Below are positions 35,428-43,530 of a DNA stretch of 64,000 nt, piece after piece (the first letter of the stretch is position 1; every line of letters begins with the position of its first letter). Source of the stretch: an uncultured Flavobacteriaceae bacterium (GTDB taxonomy: Bacteria; Bacteroidota; Bacteroidia; Flavobacteriales; Flavobacteriaceae). The notes under the pieces were generated by a model, which saw only the letters and a program-made list of their open reading frames with translations, was not told where the DNA came from and did no database searches. The stretch is taken from positions 186,001 to 250,000 of the forward strand of contig CANMRV010000004.1 of NCBI GenBank assembly GCA_947500435.1, read 5' to 3'. A program made the position numbers and the translations under genes.

Positions 35428-36300
35428 ATGAAAAAACTTAGCACTCTTGTAATAGCAATTTTGATATTTTTCACAAGTTGTAAGGAAATAAGTAATAATG
35501 TGGAAAAACCAGAAGAAAAAGAAGATTTAATATCAAATCAAAGTAGAGATATCAGATTATGTACTGAGAAGATTGAAATGGATACAATGTCGGTTTTTGT
35601 TTATCAGGAAGATCGTGTTTCAAATTTTTTTAGTCAGGATATTGAGCTATTTAATGATTTAAGTAAAGCAGAAAGCCCTTATGAGCGGTTGCAAGATCCA
35701 CAGTTTAGTGCAATATATATGCCCTATAAATGGAGTAGGTCACAGTTGACGGTGTCATTTATAGGTGGGACCTTAAAACAACGCAATAGAGTTATTCAAA
35801 CAACTAAACAATGGGAAGAGGTTGGAAATGTTGATTTTACTTTTGGGTCTTTTAAGAACCCTGATATTTCTATTTCCTTTCGATCCGGTGAAGGATCTTG
35901 GTCATATATCGGAAAAATATCTAAAAACTATTATCCCTCAATGAATTTTGGCTGGTTAAAAGATAATAGTCCTCAAGGGGAATACGATAGAGTTGTATTG
36001 CATGAATTTGGTCATGCACTAGGTTTTATACACGAACATCAACACCCTGATGGTGGAATTCCGTGGAATGAACAAGCAGTTTATGAATACTATCGAAGGC
36101 TGGGTTGGGAAGATAAACAGATTGAAAGGAACGTATTTAGAAAATACGAAAGAACTAATTTAAATTATACTGCTTTTGATAGATTATCAATCATGCTATA
36201 TGCTATTTCACCCGAACTAACTGATGGCAATTATTCCACAGATTGGAATAGAAAAATTTCCCCATTAGATTCAACCTTGGTAAATATTGTTTACCCTTAA
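35428..36300 (+). CDS. Astacin-like (M12A) metalloprotease lipoprotein
   Basis: 290 residues with lipobox Cys18 (IFFTS-C). The zinc motif H192-E193-F-G-H196-A-L-G-F-I-H202-E is the extended astacin signature, and the expected Met-turn appears as SIMLYA further on. The protease domain spans about residues 95-285 without a long pro-region, so activation may differ from classic astacins. Lipid-anchored and presumably surface-exposed. Controlled by regulon promoter 4 and followed after 12 nt by a gene of unknown function. Confidence 0.85.
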   Translation: MKKLSTLVIAILIFFTSCKEISNNVEKPEEKEDLISNQSRDIRLCTEKIEMDTMSVFVYQEDRVSNFFSQDIELFNDLSKAESPYERLQDPQFSAIYMPYKWSRSQLTVSFIGGTLKQRNRVIQTTKQWEEVGNVDFTFGSFKNPDISISFRSGEGSWSYIGKISKNYYPSMNFGWLKDNSPQGEYDRVVLHEFGHALGFIHEHQHPDGGIPWNEQAVYEYYRRLGWEDKQIERNVFRKYERTNLNYTAFDRLSIMLYAISPELTDGNYSTDWNRKISPLDSTLVNIVYP

Positions 36301-36312
36301 ATCAAAAACAAA

Positions 36313-37869
36313 ATGAAAACGAAGGTCTTAATTTTAACTGCCTTGCTTTTTGTTGCCACGGCTGTTGGACAGAATTGCGCAAACGTTATCGACAAGGATG
36401 AAAGAATTAACTGCCTTGATGAAAAGTTAGAACAAGAGCATGATAATTTAGTGCAAAAGCATAATATTATGCAACAGTTACGAAATGCAATGGGATATAA
36501 AAATCCTGCTGCTTTTCCGATTTTTATTGATTTTAACTATGGTAAATCTGAAAAAAGCAAAACCATTCAATTACCGCAAGAAATAGAACTCGGCGATTTT
36601 TATCAAATACACGTACAGAAAATTAATCTGAACAAATGGAGCGTTCTCATCAACAGCGCAGATTCAACTAATTCATCTCCCTTGTCAACGCCTTCTTTTG
36701 GTGATTTACAGCTTGATGTAATTTCTGGATTGACATCTGTTTTGGCGGAAACGGTATCTGTTACTAAAAATAGTACTCCCGTGGTTAACAATTTTATTAC
36801 ACCTAGTAATGTGCAAAATCAAGTAAGGAATTATGTGGTACAAACAAAAAAGAATAAAATTGGAGAAACGATAAATAACTACAATGATGAATTGTTGAAT
36901 TTTAGCAATGCTCAGGTCAATTATAAAAAAAGTGTCGATGTGTTAGAGCTCGATATTTCAAAGAAGCAATTAGCTGCTTTTGATGATAATAATCAAATAT
37001 CTTCTGATTTAAAAGTTACAGCTGCCCTAGAACGTATAACCAATCTGAGAAAAGAAGTTTACAAACATCAAGATAGCTTAATTTCAAAAGAAAAAAATTA
37101 TTTAGTTTTTTCTAAAAAAGAAGAAAAAGGTATTGCTAAAAATTCTTCTTATAAGAAAGCTGATGCAGCCATAAAAGCAGGTTTTATAACTCTAAAAACG
37201 AACATTGCTAAGCTATTGAAAACCATCAATGCAGAAAAAACTACCGCACTTCTTAGGAGCATTCTTTATATTAAGGAAAAAACGGAGAATTATGTCTCCT
37301 TACCTATTCAATTAAAAGGGGAACAAGCACATGTTAATGTGAAATTTGTGCCAAGGGATTCTATAATAAACGAAAATTCCTATGAGATAACTTTTAAGTT
37401 CCCCACCAAAGAAGGAAATTACTGGGGTGTAGATGGTTCTTTCTATGTATCTACCTTATATGATGAGAATTTCTCTTCTCTCACTACCACGGATTCTGAA
37501 ATGATGGATGATGTTAGATTTATTAGAGAAGATGTTACCAAGGCAGAAATGGGTGTGGCCACTTTAATCCGGTATGGAAAAAAACATCCCGAAAACGAAA
37601 AAAAATCTATTAGTGGTTATCATCTAGTTTTCGGTCCCGGTATTTCGGTTACAAAAAAAGTACGCCCAAGATTTTTACTTGGCGGTGGGTTTTCTATGGG
37701 TAAAAAACATAACTTGTCAATAGATGGTGGTGCGATTGCAGGTTTTGTTGAACGTAAAAGCAATGCAATTAAATTAAATGAAATGTTAAGTTCTGCTCCC
37801 GAGTCACTGACTGTATCTAAACTAAAGCTTGGTATTTTTATTGGTATTGGCTATATGTTTAAACTCTAA
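36313..37869 (+). CDS. Secreted protein of unknown family, coiled coil plus C-terminal beta-rich domain
   Basis: 518 residues. A cleavable signal peptide (MKTKVLILTALLFVATAVGQ) with no lipobox. The middle (about 165-320) is Lys/Glu-rich and helical, probably a coiled coil. The last 120 residues alternate hydrophobic and polar (GYHLVFGPGISV, RFLLGGGFSMG, LGIFIGIGYMFKL), as in small outer-membrane beta-barrel or OmpA-like strands ending in a hydrophobic residue, but no family is recognised. It is co-transcribed with the astacin-like protease and may be its anchor, substrate or partner. Confidence 0.6.
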   Translation: MKTKVLILTALLFVATAVGQNCANVIDKDERINCLDEKLEQEHDNLVQKHNIMQQLRNAMGYKNPAAFPIFIDFNYGKSEKSKTIQLPQEIELGDFYQIHVQKINLNKWSVLINSADSTNSSPLSTPSFGDLQLDVISGLTSVLAETVSVTKNSTPVVNNFITPSNVQNQVRNYVVQTKKNKIGETINNYNDELLNFSNAQVNYKKSVDVLELDISKKQLAAFDDNNQISSDLKVTAALERITNLRKEVYKHQDSLISKEKNYLVFSKKEEKGIAKNSSYKKADAAIKAGFITLKTNIAKLLKTINAEKTTALLRSILYIKEKTENYVSLPIQLKGEQAHVNVKFVPRDSIINENSYEITFKFPTKEGNYWGVDGSFYVSTLYDENFSSLTTTDSEMMDDVRFIREDVTKAEMGVATLIRYGKKHPENEKKSISGYHLVFGPGISVTKKVRPRFLLGGGFSMGKKHNLSIDGGAIAGFVERKSNAIKLNEMLSSAPESLTVSKLKLGIFIGIGYMFKL

Positions 37870-38029
37870 TTCAATCTTTGCCGGTGTAGTTAAATGATTA
37901 GTACCTCGAAAAACCAATTTGTTCTTAGATAGATTGCATAATCACGTGCGAACTCATAGCTATATCACCTATTGACAAAACTAAATACATCTAAATAATA
38001 TAGTTACCGTCTGTCGCCAACCCCAACCT

Positions 38030-38059
38030 CCACAACAATTTTTTTCTAAATTGTCGTGG
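38030..38059 (+). terminator. Hairpin downstream of the secreted-protein gene
   Basis: CCACAACAATTT (38030-38041) pairs with AAATTGTCGTGG (38048-38059) with one mismatch and a 6-nt loop. It has no clear T-run. It lies about 160 nt past the stop at 37869, so it is a weak terminator or processing hairpin candidate. Confidence 0.4.
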
Positions 38060-38074
38060 ACAAAACCAACCACC

Positions 38075-38272
38075 ATGTACTACAAAACCAGATTAGTGCG
38101 CGAGGCCAAAGTCCTAGAAATGTATTACGAGTGAGAACGAGTTCGAAGTGAAATACCCGAAGACGAAGGATTAGTATATAATTATTCCAATGGTTTTGCG
38201 CCCATTTCAAAAGACCTGTACAAACGAAACGGTGAAAGCGATTGGGTAGATAGTATGGAGAAGCTGGACTAA
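38075..38272 (+). pseudogene. Possible decayed SRAP/YedK-like (COG2135) fragment
   Basis: The plus-strand frame from ATG 38075 reads MYYKTRLVREAKVLEMYYE, then an in-frame stop, then ERVRSEIPEDEG and YSNGFAPISKDLYKR, ending at TAA 38270-38272. The start resembles the MCYxTxL opening of Bacteroidota SRAP proteins, with the catalytic Cys2 replaced by Tyr, and the NGF segment resembles their next conserved block. The stop and short length mean it cannot be functional as read. Weak match; identity uncertain. Confidence 0.3.
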
Positions 38273-38316
38273 TCAGCATTGGAAATTGAATATTGAAGCA
38301 CTTGTCAGCTGAGAAA

Positions 38317-38350
38317 AACTCTTTACAAAAAGCGGATTTTGTAAAGAGTT
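38317..38350 (-). repeat. 14-bp-stem hairpin downstream of the STAND gene (copy 1)
   Basis: AACTCTTTACAAAA (38317-38330) pairs perfectly with TTTTGTAAAGAGTT (38337-38350) around a 6-nt loop. On the minus strand it is followed by T-rich sequence and could terminate the STAND gene. A near-identical hairpin lies upstream of that gene at 41806-41837. Confidence 0.65.
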
Positions 38351-38516
38351 GAATTTTTTGGGAGTATTATTTGGGAGTAGAAATACAATCATTGACCTAT
38401 ATGAAAAAGGTGTAATGCAAAGAGTTTCGGCAAAGAGAAAACGAATCTCTATGATAATGGCGAGAAGCTTGTTAGGCCTCGCAATCTCTAAATTACTTCC
38501 TTGATTAATAAGGGCG

Positions 38517-41500
38517 CTAGCAAAAGTATTGAGAGTACATTTCGCAAAAGCTTTTGAGCTTTTCATTTTGTCCATGTTCTTTGCACAATTCTGTAATCAT
38601 TTCTCGAGAATGAATTAACTCTTCTTGACTTTCTTCCTTATGTCTTAAGCCCTGAACCTTAGCCAATAAATTATTTGGAATTTCTAATATTAGATGATTT
38701 TCCAAAAGCTTAGGAAAGTATTGAAGGTATGATTTAAAATACCGTTTCTGTTCGAAATAATTGTTGTGTTTAGCACATCGTTTGAAGCTCTCATTGATTA
38801 CGTATAGCAAATCGTTCTTATGTTCTTCATTATGTAACTTATATATTTCCTCAACTAAACAAAATAATTCTCTCCCTTTTTCAAAATCTTCTTTATGTAA
38901 TAGATTACTGGCTTTCGTGGTAACTCCGCGCAACAATCCTTTGCCTAGGGCTATTTCTTTCGGATTATCAAAGCACAAACTTTTATGTTTTTCGAAGAAT
39001 ACTTTCTTGACCTTAGGTAATACAATTTCGTTATTGCTGTGGTTTACAATGTTTCCATAAATCATTCCAAGCATTTCCCTTATTTCTGGAAAATTGTTTG
39101 CTTCAGAGAAGGATTCAATTTTAATTAATTTGTTTGAAAAGGCGTCCCATTCCTTCTTACTTTTAAATCCTGAGCTTAGATTTACTGCACTTCTTGAAAT
39201 CTCGTAATAGATTTTTCTATGGTATTCAGGTTTTTTCTCAGCTAGACTTTCAAGTCTTTCAAAGTAATTCCATGCTAAATCTTTGTCATGTTTAACAAAC
39301 ATTACTGCAGCCGACATGAATTCAGATATTTCAAAACAATAACTATCTTCTTTTTCCACAAGGTTATAGAGATCATTAAACTGGTCAAAGAATTTTTCAA
39401 TTAATAAAACTCTTTCTGTTAGATCTTCCTTAAGTTGATTATAGTTGTGGAGCACGCCTACAATGTTTTTTGAAGCCCTAATGTATAAAATTGCTAATTT
39501 TTTATTTGTTTTATTGCCAAGCACTAATTCGTGAAACTTGCTATGTATTTTAAAAGTACTATCCACATCAAGGTCATTTAAATAGTGGAATTCATGTTGT
39601 GAATAGGAGTTAGCTAGGATATTTGCGAATATGGGATCCACATTTTGGTGCTTTTGAAATATGTCTTCCATTGAGTGCTCCCTGGTAATATAGAAAGATC
39701 TGTCAGGAAGTGATATTTTGAGGCGAGAGAGTTTTTTTGGTTTAAGAAGTATAATGTCCAAAGTTGGATTCAAACCTGAAATGCCAACCTTATTGTATGG
39801 TGTAATTTCCGGATTATTAAATGATTTAGGAGTAGTTTGTTCTGCGGATTCTAAATCACTCTTAGAATAGTCAACTATTGCCTTTAACTTCAAAAGGCTA
39901 TTAAGTCCTAAATCTCTGAATAACGAAAAATTATGGTCTTTTCTCTCTCTCTTCTCACAAACTTCGAGTAAAACCAAGTATAGCTTTTGTGCAATTTCAA
40001 AATTTTGGATATTATATAATACATTAACAATAATATGGGCCCATGTCAAAATGTTCTTGTCATTCCCTTTAAAGGGTTTAGTAAGACATTTAAGAGTAGT
40101 ATGATTTGGATAGTCATTTGAACACTTAGTGAAAAAAGAAACCATCTGAGTATTTTTGCCCAATTTTAGTAGCTTTTGAATAAGCTTGTCAAACTCGTCC
40201 TGCAGAATACTTCCGTTATTCTTAAAATGATCCAAAACGAATAATTCGCCGACCAAATCGGGGATTAATGGTTCTAATATAGAAGATTGAAAATTCCCTA
40301 CCATTAGCTGATGTTGAGTAATTGCCTTTTTGGAAGATATGGCGATTTGGCCTAATTCTTCTATCTCAAGCCCCCCAGAAATTGTACTGAGAACTAGATT
40401 TCTAACATTCTTGGGCCTGATATTGTTTGGTTTCCATCGTTGTTCTTCGTCACGTTTTAAAAGTATGCGAAAAACTTCTTCTCTGGACATAGAAGGTTTC
40501 CATTCCGGGAGGAAATCAGCCAAGATATAAAAGAACAAATATGTTGCTTTAGGAAATATATCAAAACCTGTCTTTAAAAATTTTTTCGGTTTCTTTTCAA
40601 TTTCAAAGTGATTCATCACAACTTTTACGAATTCAAGTTGTTCCTGTTCAGACGACATGTCTAATGTTTTTAAACTAAGAAATTTAAGGTCTTTGTACCT
40701 GGAGCTTGAGAGTACACTGTGACTAGAGGTTCCTTCCCGCATGAATTTAGAAAGCCATGAATCTAAATTTCTTTCTAGAAAAAGGATACGTATTTTATAT
40801 TTTGCACCTTGCCCTTTGTATTTATTGCTTAAACTTACAAGGATTGAAGATAGCTCAGACTCTTGGCCAACAACGTAGTCGACTATGATAAAAGTTGATT
40901 TATTGGGTTGACTGTCAACTAAACATTTGAGATTTTCTTTATCTCCTAGAAATCCTGCATTCCATTTATCATCAAGTAGTTTTTTGGAATACTCAAATGC
41001 CAAACGGCTTTTTCCGCTACCTGCATTTCCCGTAATACTCCACCAAAGTAAGTCCTCAGAATTATTACAGAATTTATCTAAAGATTGGAATTGTGATTCA
41101 AAATTTACGAATGGGAGCCCTTTTACAGTATATACATATCTATAAAGTCCTTCACCAGGGGCTTGTTCATTTATATGAAGAATAGGTTGTTGTTCGTTTA
41201 AGAAGTAATCTATTATGAGCTGTTTATAGGCCAAATCATTACCTATGGTTCTCAATAAGTAATCTCCATAAATCCAAATTAACTCAATTCCAGACTCTTT
41301 GGCGAGTTTATCAAGTTTCTCTTGCTTAGCTGTTTCGTCCCCAATTTCTCGATTTGTATAATATGTTATCTCACTTAATAAGTCATAGTTGGATTTTTTA
41401 GCTTTTTTATAGGTGATGGTTTTTTTTAAAGATTTATCAAACTGCGTCCAAGCTGGAGCGTCAGTATATTTAGACTGAAATGAAATGTATTTACCCTCCG

Positions 41501-41666
41501 CGTTCTGAACTGGTTTAATTTCTACTCCAGCTTGATTCGAAAATCGGTGAACCTCAGGATGTTTTAATCCATTGGAAATTAAAAAATAATCCAAACATAA
41601 ATTTTCGAATTTTTTTGTTAATCCCTCCTGAGGGTCTTTGATAAAATGGGGCCATCCGATTTTCAT
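38517..41666 (-). CDS. Nuclease-STAND-like NTPase, candidate anti-phage protein
   Basis: 1049 residues from the preferred ATG at 41666 (starting MKIGWPHFIKDP; a longer frame from 41822 adds poorly conserved-looking sequence). Residues 1-155 look like a PD-(D/E)xK-type nuclease of the variant E...QxK form (E49 in GVEIKPVQ, Q64 and K66 in SFQSKY). A P-loop NTPase follows with Walker A GNAGSGKS (213-220) and Walker B FIIVD (259-263), as in STAND/NACHT-type ATPases. The remaining 650 residues are helical and repeat-like, a probable sensor region. This architecture (nuclease, STAND ATPase, helical repeats) is that of Avs-like antiviral proteins, which recognise a phage protein and then cut DNA. 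No neighbour is needed for such systems. It is flanked by near-identical hairpins, suggesting a movable unit. Confidence 0.7.
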   Translation of the reverse strand: MKIGWPHFIKDPQEGLTKKFENLCLDYFLISNGLKHPEVHRFSNQAGVEIKPVQNAEGKYISFQSKYTDAPAWTQFDKSLKKTITYKKAKKSNYDLLSEITYYTNREIGDETAKQEKLDKLAKESGIELIWIYGDYLLRTIGNDLAYKQLIIDYFLNEQQPILHINEQAPGEGLYRYVYTVKGLPFVNFESQFQSLDKFCNNSEDLLWWSITGNAGSGKSRLAFEYSKKLLDDKWNAGFLGDKENLKCLVDSQPNKSTFIIVDYVVGQESELSSILVSLSNKYKGQGAKYKIRILFLERNLDSWLSKFMREGTSSHSVLSSSRYKDLKFLSLKTLDMSSEQEQLEFVKVVMNHFEIEKKPKKFLKTGFDIFPKATYLFFYILADFLPEWKPSMSREEVFRILLKRDEEQRWKPNNIRPKNVRNLVLSTISGGLEIEELGQIAISSKKAITQHQLMVGNFQSSILEPLIPDLVGELFVLDHFKNNGSILQDEFDKLIQKLLKLGKNTQMVSFFTKCSNDYPNHTTLKCLTKPFKGNDKNILTWAHIIVNVLYNIQNFEIAQKLYLVLLEVCEKRERKDHNFSLFRDLGLNSLLKLKAIVDYSKSDLESAEQTTPKSFNNPEITPYNKVGISGLNPTLDIILLKPKKLSRLKISLPDRSFYITREHSMEDIFQKHQNVDPIFANILANSYSQHEFHYLNDLDVDSTFKIHSKFHELVLGNKTNKKLAILYIRASKNIVGVLHNYNQLKEDLTERVLLIEKFFDQFNDLYNLVEKEDSYCFEISEFMSAAVMFVKHDKDLAWNYFERLESLAEKKPEYHRKIYYEISRSAVNLSSGFKSKKEWDAFSNKLIKIESFSEANNFPEIREMLGMIYGNIVNHSNNEIVLPKVKKVFFEKHKSLCFDNPKEIALGKGLLRGVTTKASNLLHKEDFEKGRELFCLVEEIYKLHNEEHKNDLLYVINESFKRCAKHNNYFEQKRYFKSYLQYFPKLLENHLILEIPNNLLAKVQGLRHKEESQEELIHSREMITELCKEHGQNEKLKSFCEMYSQYFC

Positions 41667-41805
41667 AATGCGAAGATATAAACTATTGGAAGGTTGATAT
41701 TCAATCTTATTGGGTAAAATGAGGAAGTACTTCTTACTATTATATGAGCTTGCTATATAGTAATGAGTAGATACTAAATATTGAAAAAGAATATAAAATT
41801 CTCTT

Positions 41806-41837
41806 CTCTTTACAAATTGCACCTTTTGTAAAGAGTT
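41806..41837 (-). repeat. Hairpin upstream of the STAND gene (copy 2)
   Basis: CTCTTTACAAA (41806-41816) pairs with TTTGTAAAGAG (41825-41835). The right arm TTTTGTAAAGAGTT (41824-41837) is identical to the right arm of the hairpin at 38337-38350, in the same orientation. It lies 139 nt before the preferred start codon. Confidence 0.65.
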
Positions 41838-41904
41838 TGAATTGCATACTATTTTAGTATCGACCGGAAATGAAACAATAGTTTAGCTTCGCCAAACAAA
41901 ACAA

Positions 41905-41932
41905 AAAAGCCACACCTTTAGGTGTGGCTTTT
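41905..41932 (-). terminator. Strong bidirectional terminator ending the eCIS operon
   Basis: AAAAGCCACACC pairs with GGTGTGGCTTTT around a TTTA loop: a 12-bp perfect stem with A and T runs on both sides. It lies about 350 nt past the stop of the AAA+ gene, the last gene of the minus-strand eCIS run, and is the first strong terminator there. Confidence 0.75.
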
Positions 41933-41942
41933 AAGCATAATA

Positions 41943-42115
41943 GTGGAGCCGGGGAGAATAACTTTGTTGTTCTCTGAATCTCGCAATGTTGCAAATAAAA
42001 ATACCCATCACATGGGTGACGGGCATCTTGATTTTTAAAAAATACTCAAGCGAGCTTAGCATTTTATTAAAAACCAATCTGCTGCGTATTTTTGAGTGTC
42101 GTGGAGCCGGGGAGA
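41943..42115. repeat. Two 15-bp direct repeats resembling a tRNA 3' end
   Basis: GTGGAGCCGGGGAGA occurs at 41943-41957 and again at 42101-42115, both followed by similar sequence (ATAAC / CTAGAAC). Read on the minus strand the second gives GGTTCTAGTCTCCCCGGCTC, reminiscent of a tRNA or tmRNA T-arm and acceptor end, but the T-stem does not pair. They may be attachment-site scars of an integrated element. Confidence 0.35.
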
Positions 42116-42282
42116 CTAGAACCTAATGCCCGAATAGCCTATTAATAAGGGTTTCCAAGACTTCTAAAATTTGTGCTCACCGAATAGGTAACTTTTGGTG
42201 CATTTTCATTCGAATACAAATAGATTTTTATTAAAATAAATCGATTTTCTTAAGTATTCATCAGGGATCACAAATTTAAGAT

Positions 42283-43530
42283 TTAGGAAAGCCTCTCCTC
42301 CTTTCGATATTCTCTGCGAATACCATTCATTAGGAGGTCCGGAGTCAATTTCTTCAATTTCTTATCCAGTACTTGAAGACTGCAGTAATGAACAATGTTT
42401 ACAATGTTCGAGCCGCTAAATTCGTAGGTGTCGGCGATTTTCTTAAGGTCGACTTCCTTAGCTAATTTCAATTGTTTCGGAATTATGCTATTCCATAATA
42501 GTAACCGATGTTCCGCATCGGGAGATGGAAAATAAATAATCGATTGGAACCGCCGGGCAAAGGCCTCATCCATATTCTTTTTAAAATTGGAAGCCAAGAT
42601 GACTAAGCCCGGGAAAGCTTCTACTTTTTGTAAAAGAAAAGCAGATTCCTGATTGGCAAATTTATCGCGGGCATCCCTGATTTCTGTTCGTTTTCCAAAT
42701 AAGGCATCAGCTTCATCAAAAAAGAGGATCCAATCTTTATTAGCCGCCTTGTCAAAAAGAGTAGCCAGGTTCTTTTCGGTCTCACCAATGTATTTTGAGA
42801 CTACCATCGAAAGGTCCACCCGAAAAACAGGACGGCCGGTTACTTTTCCCAATAGACTTGCGGTCAAGGTTTTTCCTGTACCTGGTGGTCCATGAAAGAG
42901 CGCTCGATACCCGGGTTTCAAGTGCTTTTGTAAGGTCTTATGTTCACGTAACTTCTCCCGATGTTCAATCCATGTAAGTAGTTCTTGCAATTGTTCCGAT
43001 GTATTTTTGGGTAAAATCAGATCGTCCCATTCCAATGAGGTCTGCAGTTGTTCTGCTGGAAAGCTTGGACTAAATCGGGGAAGTGCAACTGTACCTGTAG
43101 TGATACGTTCCAACCATTCTGAATCCAGTATAAGTCGACCACTCATAAATGGCTCGCCTTTTGGGACAGTCTCAATATAGAGAATTCCTTCCTTGGTTAA
43201 AAATGAATCATCCTTGATAATAGAAGCAATTCTTAGTCGTTCTTTAATGTTGTCACCAGCCAGTATAAATTGTGCAGTCTCGCCAGTAGGCAGTATACCC
43301 CTAAAATTCTTACCCTTAACACCACCAAATTCATGGAAATCACCTCCTTGAGGCATCAATTCTTGTAAAATGGAGGTATAGAAATTAGGTTTAATATGAG
43401 GAACCAAAGCAATAGTTAGCAATAGTGAATATAAGCGTTTTTCTTCTAAGGGCGAGATTATTTCATTATTCAACCGTGCCCTTAAATAATCCTCTAATTC
43501 TGAAATCTTTTCCTTTATCTTATTTTTCAT
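42283..43530 (-). CDS. eCIS AAA+ ATPase (Afp15/PVC15-like)
   Basis: 415 residues. AAA+ ATPase conserved in extracellular contractile injection systems, thought to help particle assembly or cargo loading. An N-terminal region (about 1-175) of this family precedes the ATPase core: Walker A GPPGTGKT (K220), Walker B ILFFDEAD, sensor/arginine-finger region (LASNFKKNMDEAFARRF). Its ATG directly abuts the stop of the DUF4157 gene (no intergenic bases), confirming the operon. It is the last gene; the terminator at 41905 lies downstream. In Afp the cap gene afp16 follows here, but none is found in this window. Confidence 0.9.
   Translation of the reverse strand: MKNKIKEKISELEDYLRARLNNEIISPLEEKRLYSLLLTIALVPHIKPNFYTSILQELMPQGGDFHEFGGVKGKNFRGILPTGETAQFILAGDNIKERLRIASIIKDDSFLTKEGILYIETVPKGEPFMSGRLILDSEWLERITTGTVALPRFSPSFPAEQLQTSLEWDDLILPKNTSEQLQELLTWIEHREKLREHKTLQKHLKPGYRALFHGPPGTGKTLTASLLGKVTGRPVFRVDLSMVVSKYIGETEKNLATLFDKAANKDWILFFDEADALFGKRTEIRDARDKFANQESAFLLQKVEAFPGLVILASNFKKNMDEAFARRFQSIIYFPSPDAEHRLLLWNSIIPKQLKLAKEVDLKKIADTYEFSGSNIVNIVHYCSLQVLDKKLKKLTPDLLMNGIRREYRKEERLS

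Larger units (their letters stand above)
37870..38516. other. Intergenic region with hairpins and a gene remnant
   Basis: It contains the hairpin at 38030-38059, a broken frame at 38075-38272 and the hairpin at 38317-38350, each listed separately. The segment 38351-38516 has no supported gene; the minus-strand frame overlapping the 3' end of the STAND gene (38273-38575) has no domain features. Confidence 0.5.
41667..42282. other. Boundary region between STAND gene and eCIS operon
   Basis: Contains, from left to right, the hairpin repeat copy 2, a strong terminator and two 15-bp direct repeats, listed separately. There is also an isolated ACCCAT-CAC-ATGGGT dyad at 42003-42017. No gene is supported. 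Confidence 0.55.

Noticed and set aside
38273..38575. 100-codon minus-strand ORF overlapping the end of the STAND gene
   Set aside because: No domain or signal, overlaps a coding region and a hairpin, so likely a chance frame.
41667..41822. Longer start of the STAND gene at 41822
   Set aside because: It would place the hairpin repeat inside the coding sequence and adds a segment unlike the known openings of such nuclease domains; ATG 41666 gives a typical N-terminus.
42003..42017. ACCCAT-CAC-ATGGGT dyad as a fifth copy of the regulon site
   Set aside because: The spacer is 3 bp rather than 2, no TAnnTTTG box lies 22 nt away on either strand, and no gene start follows at the right distance.
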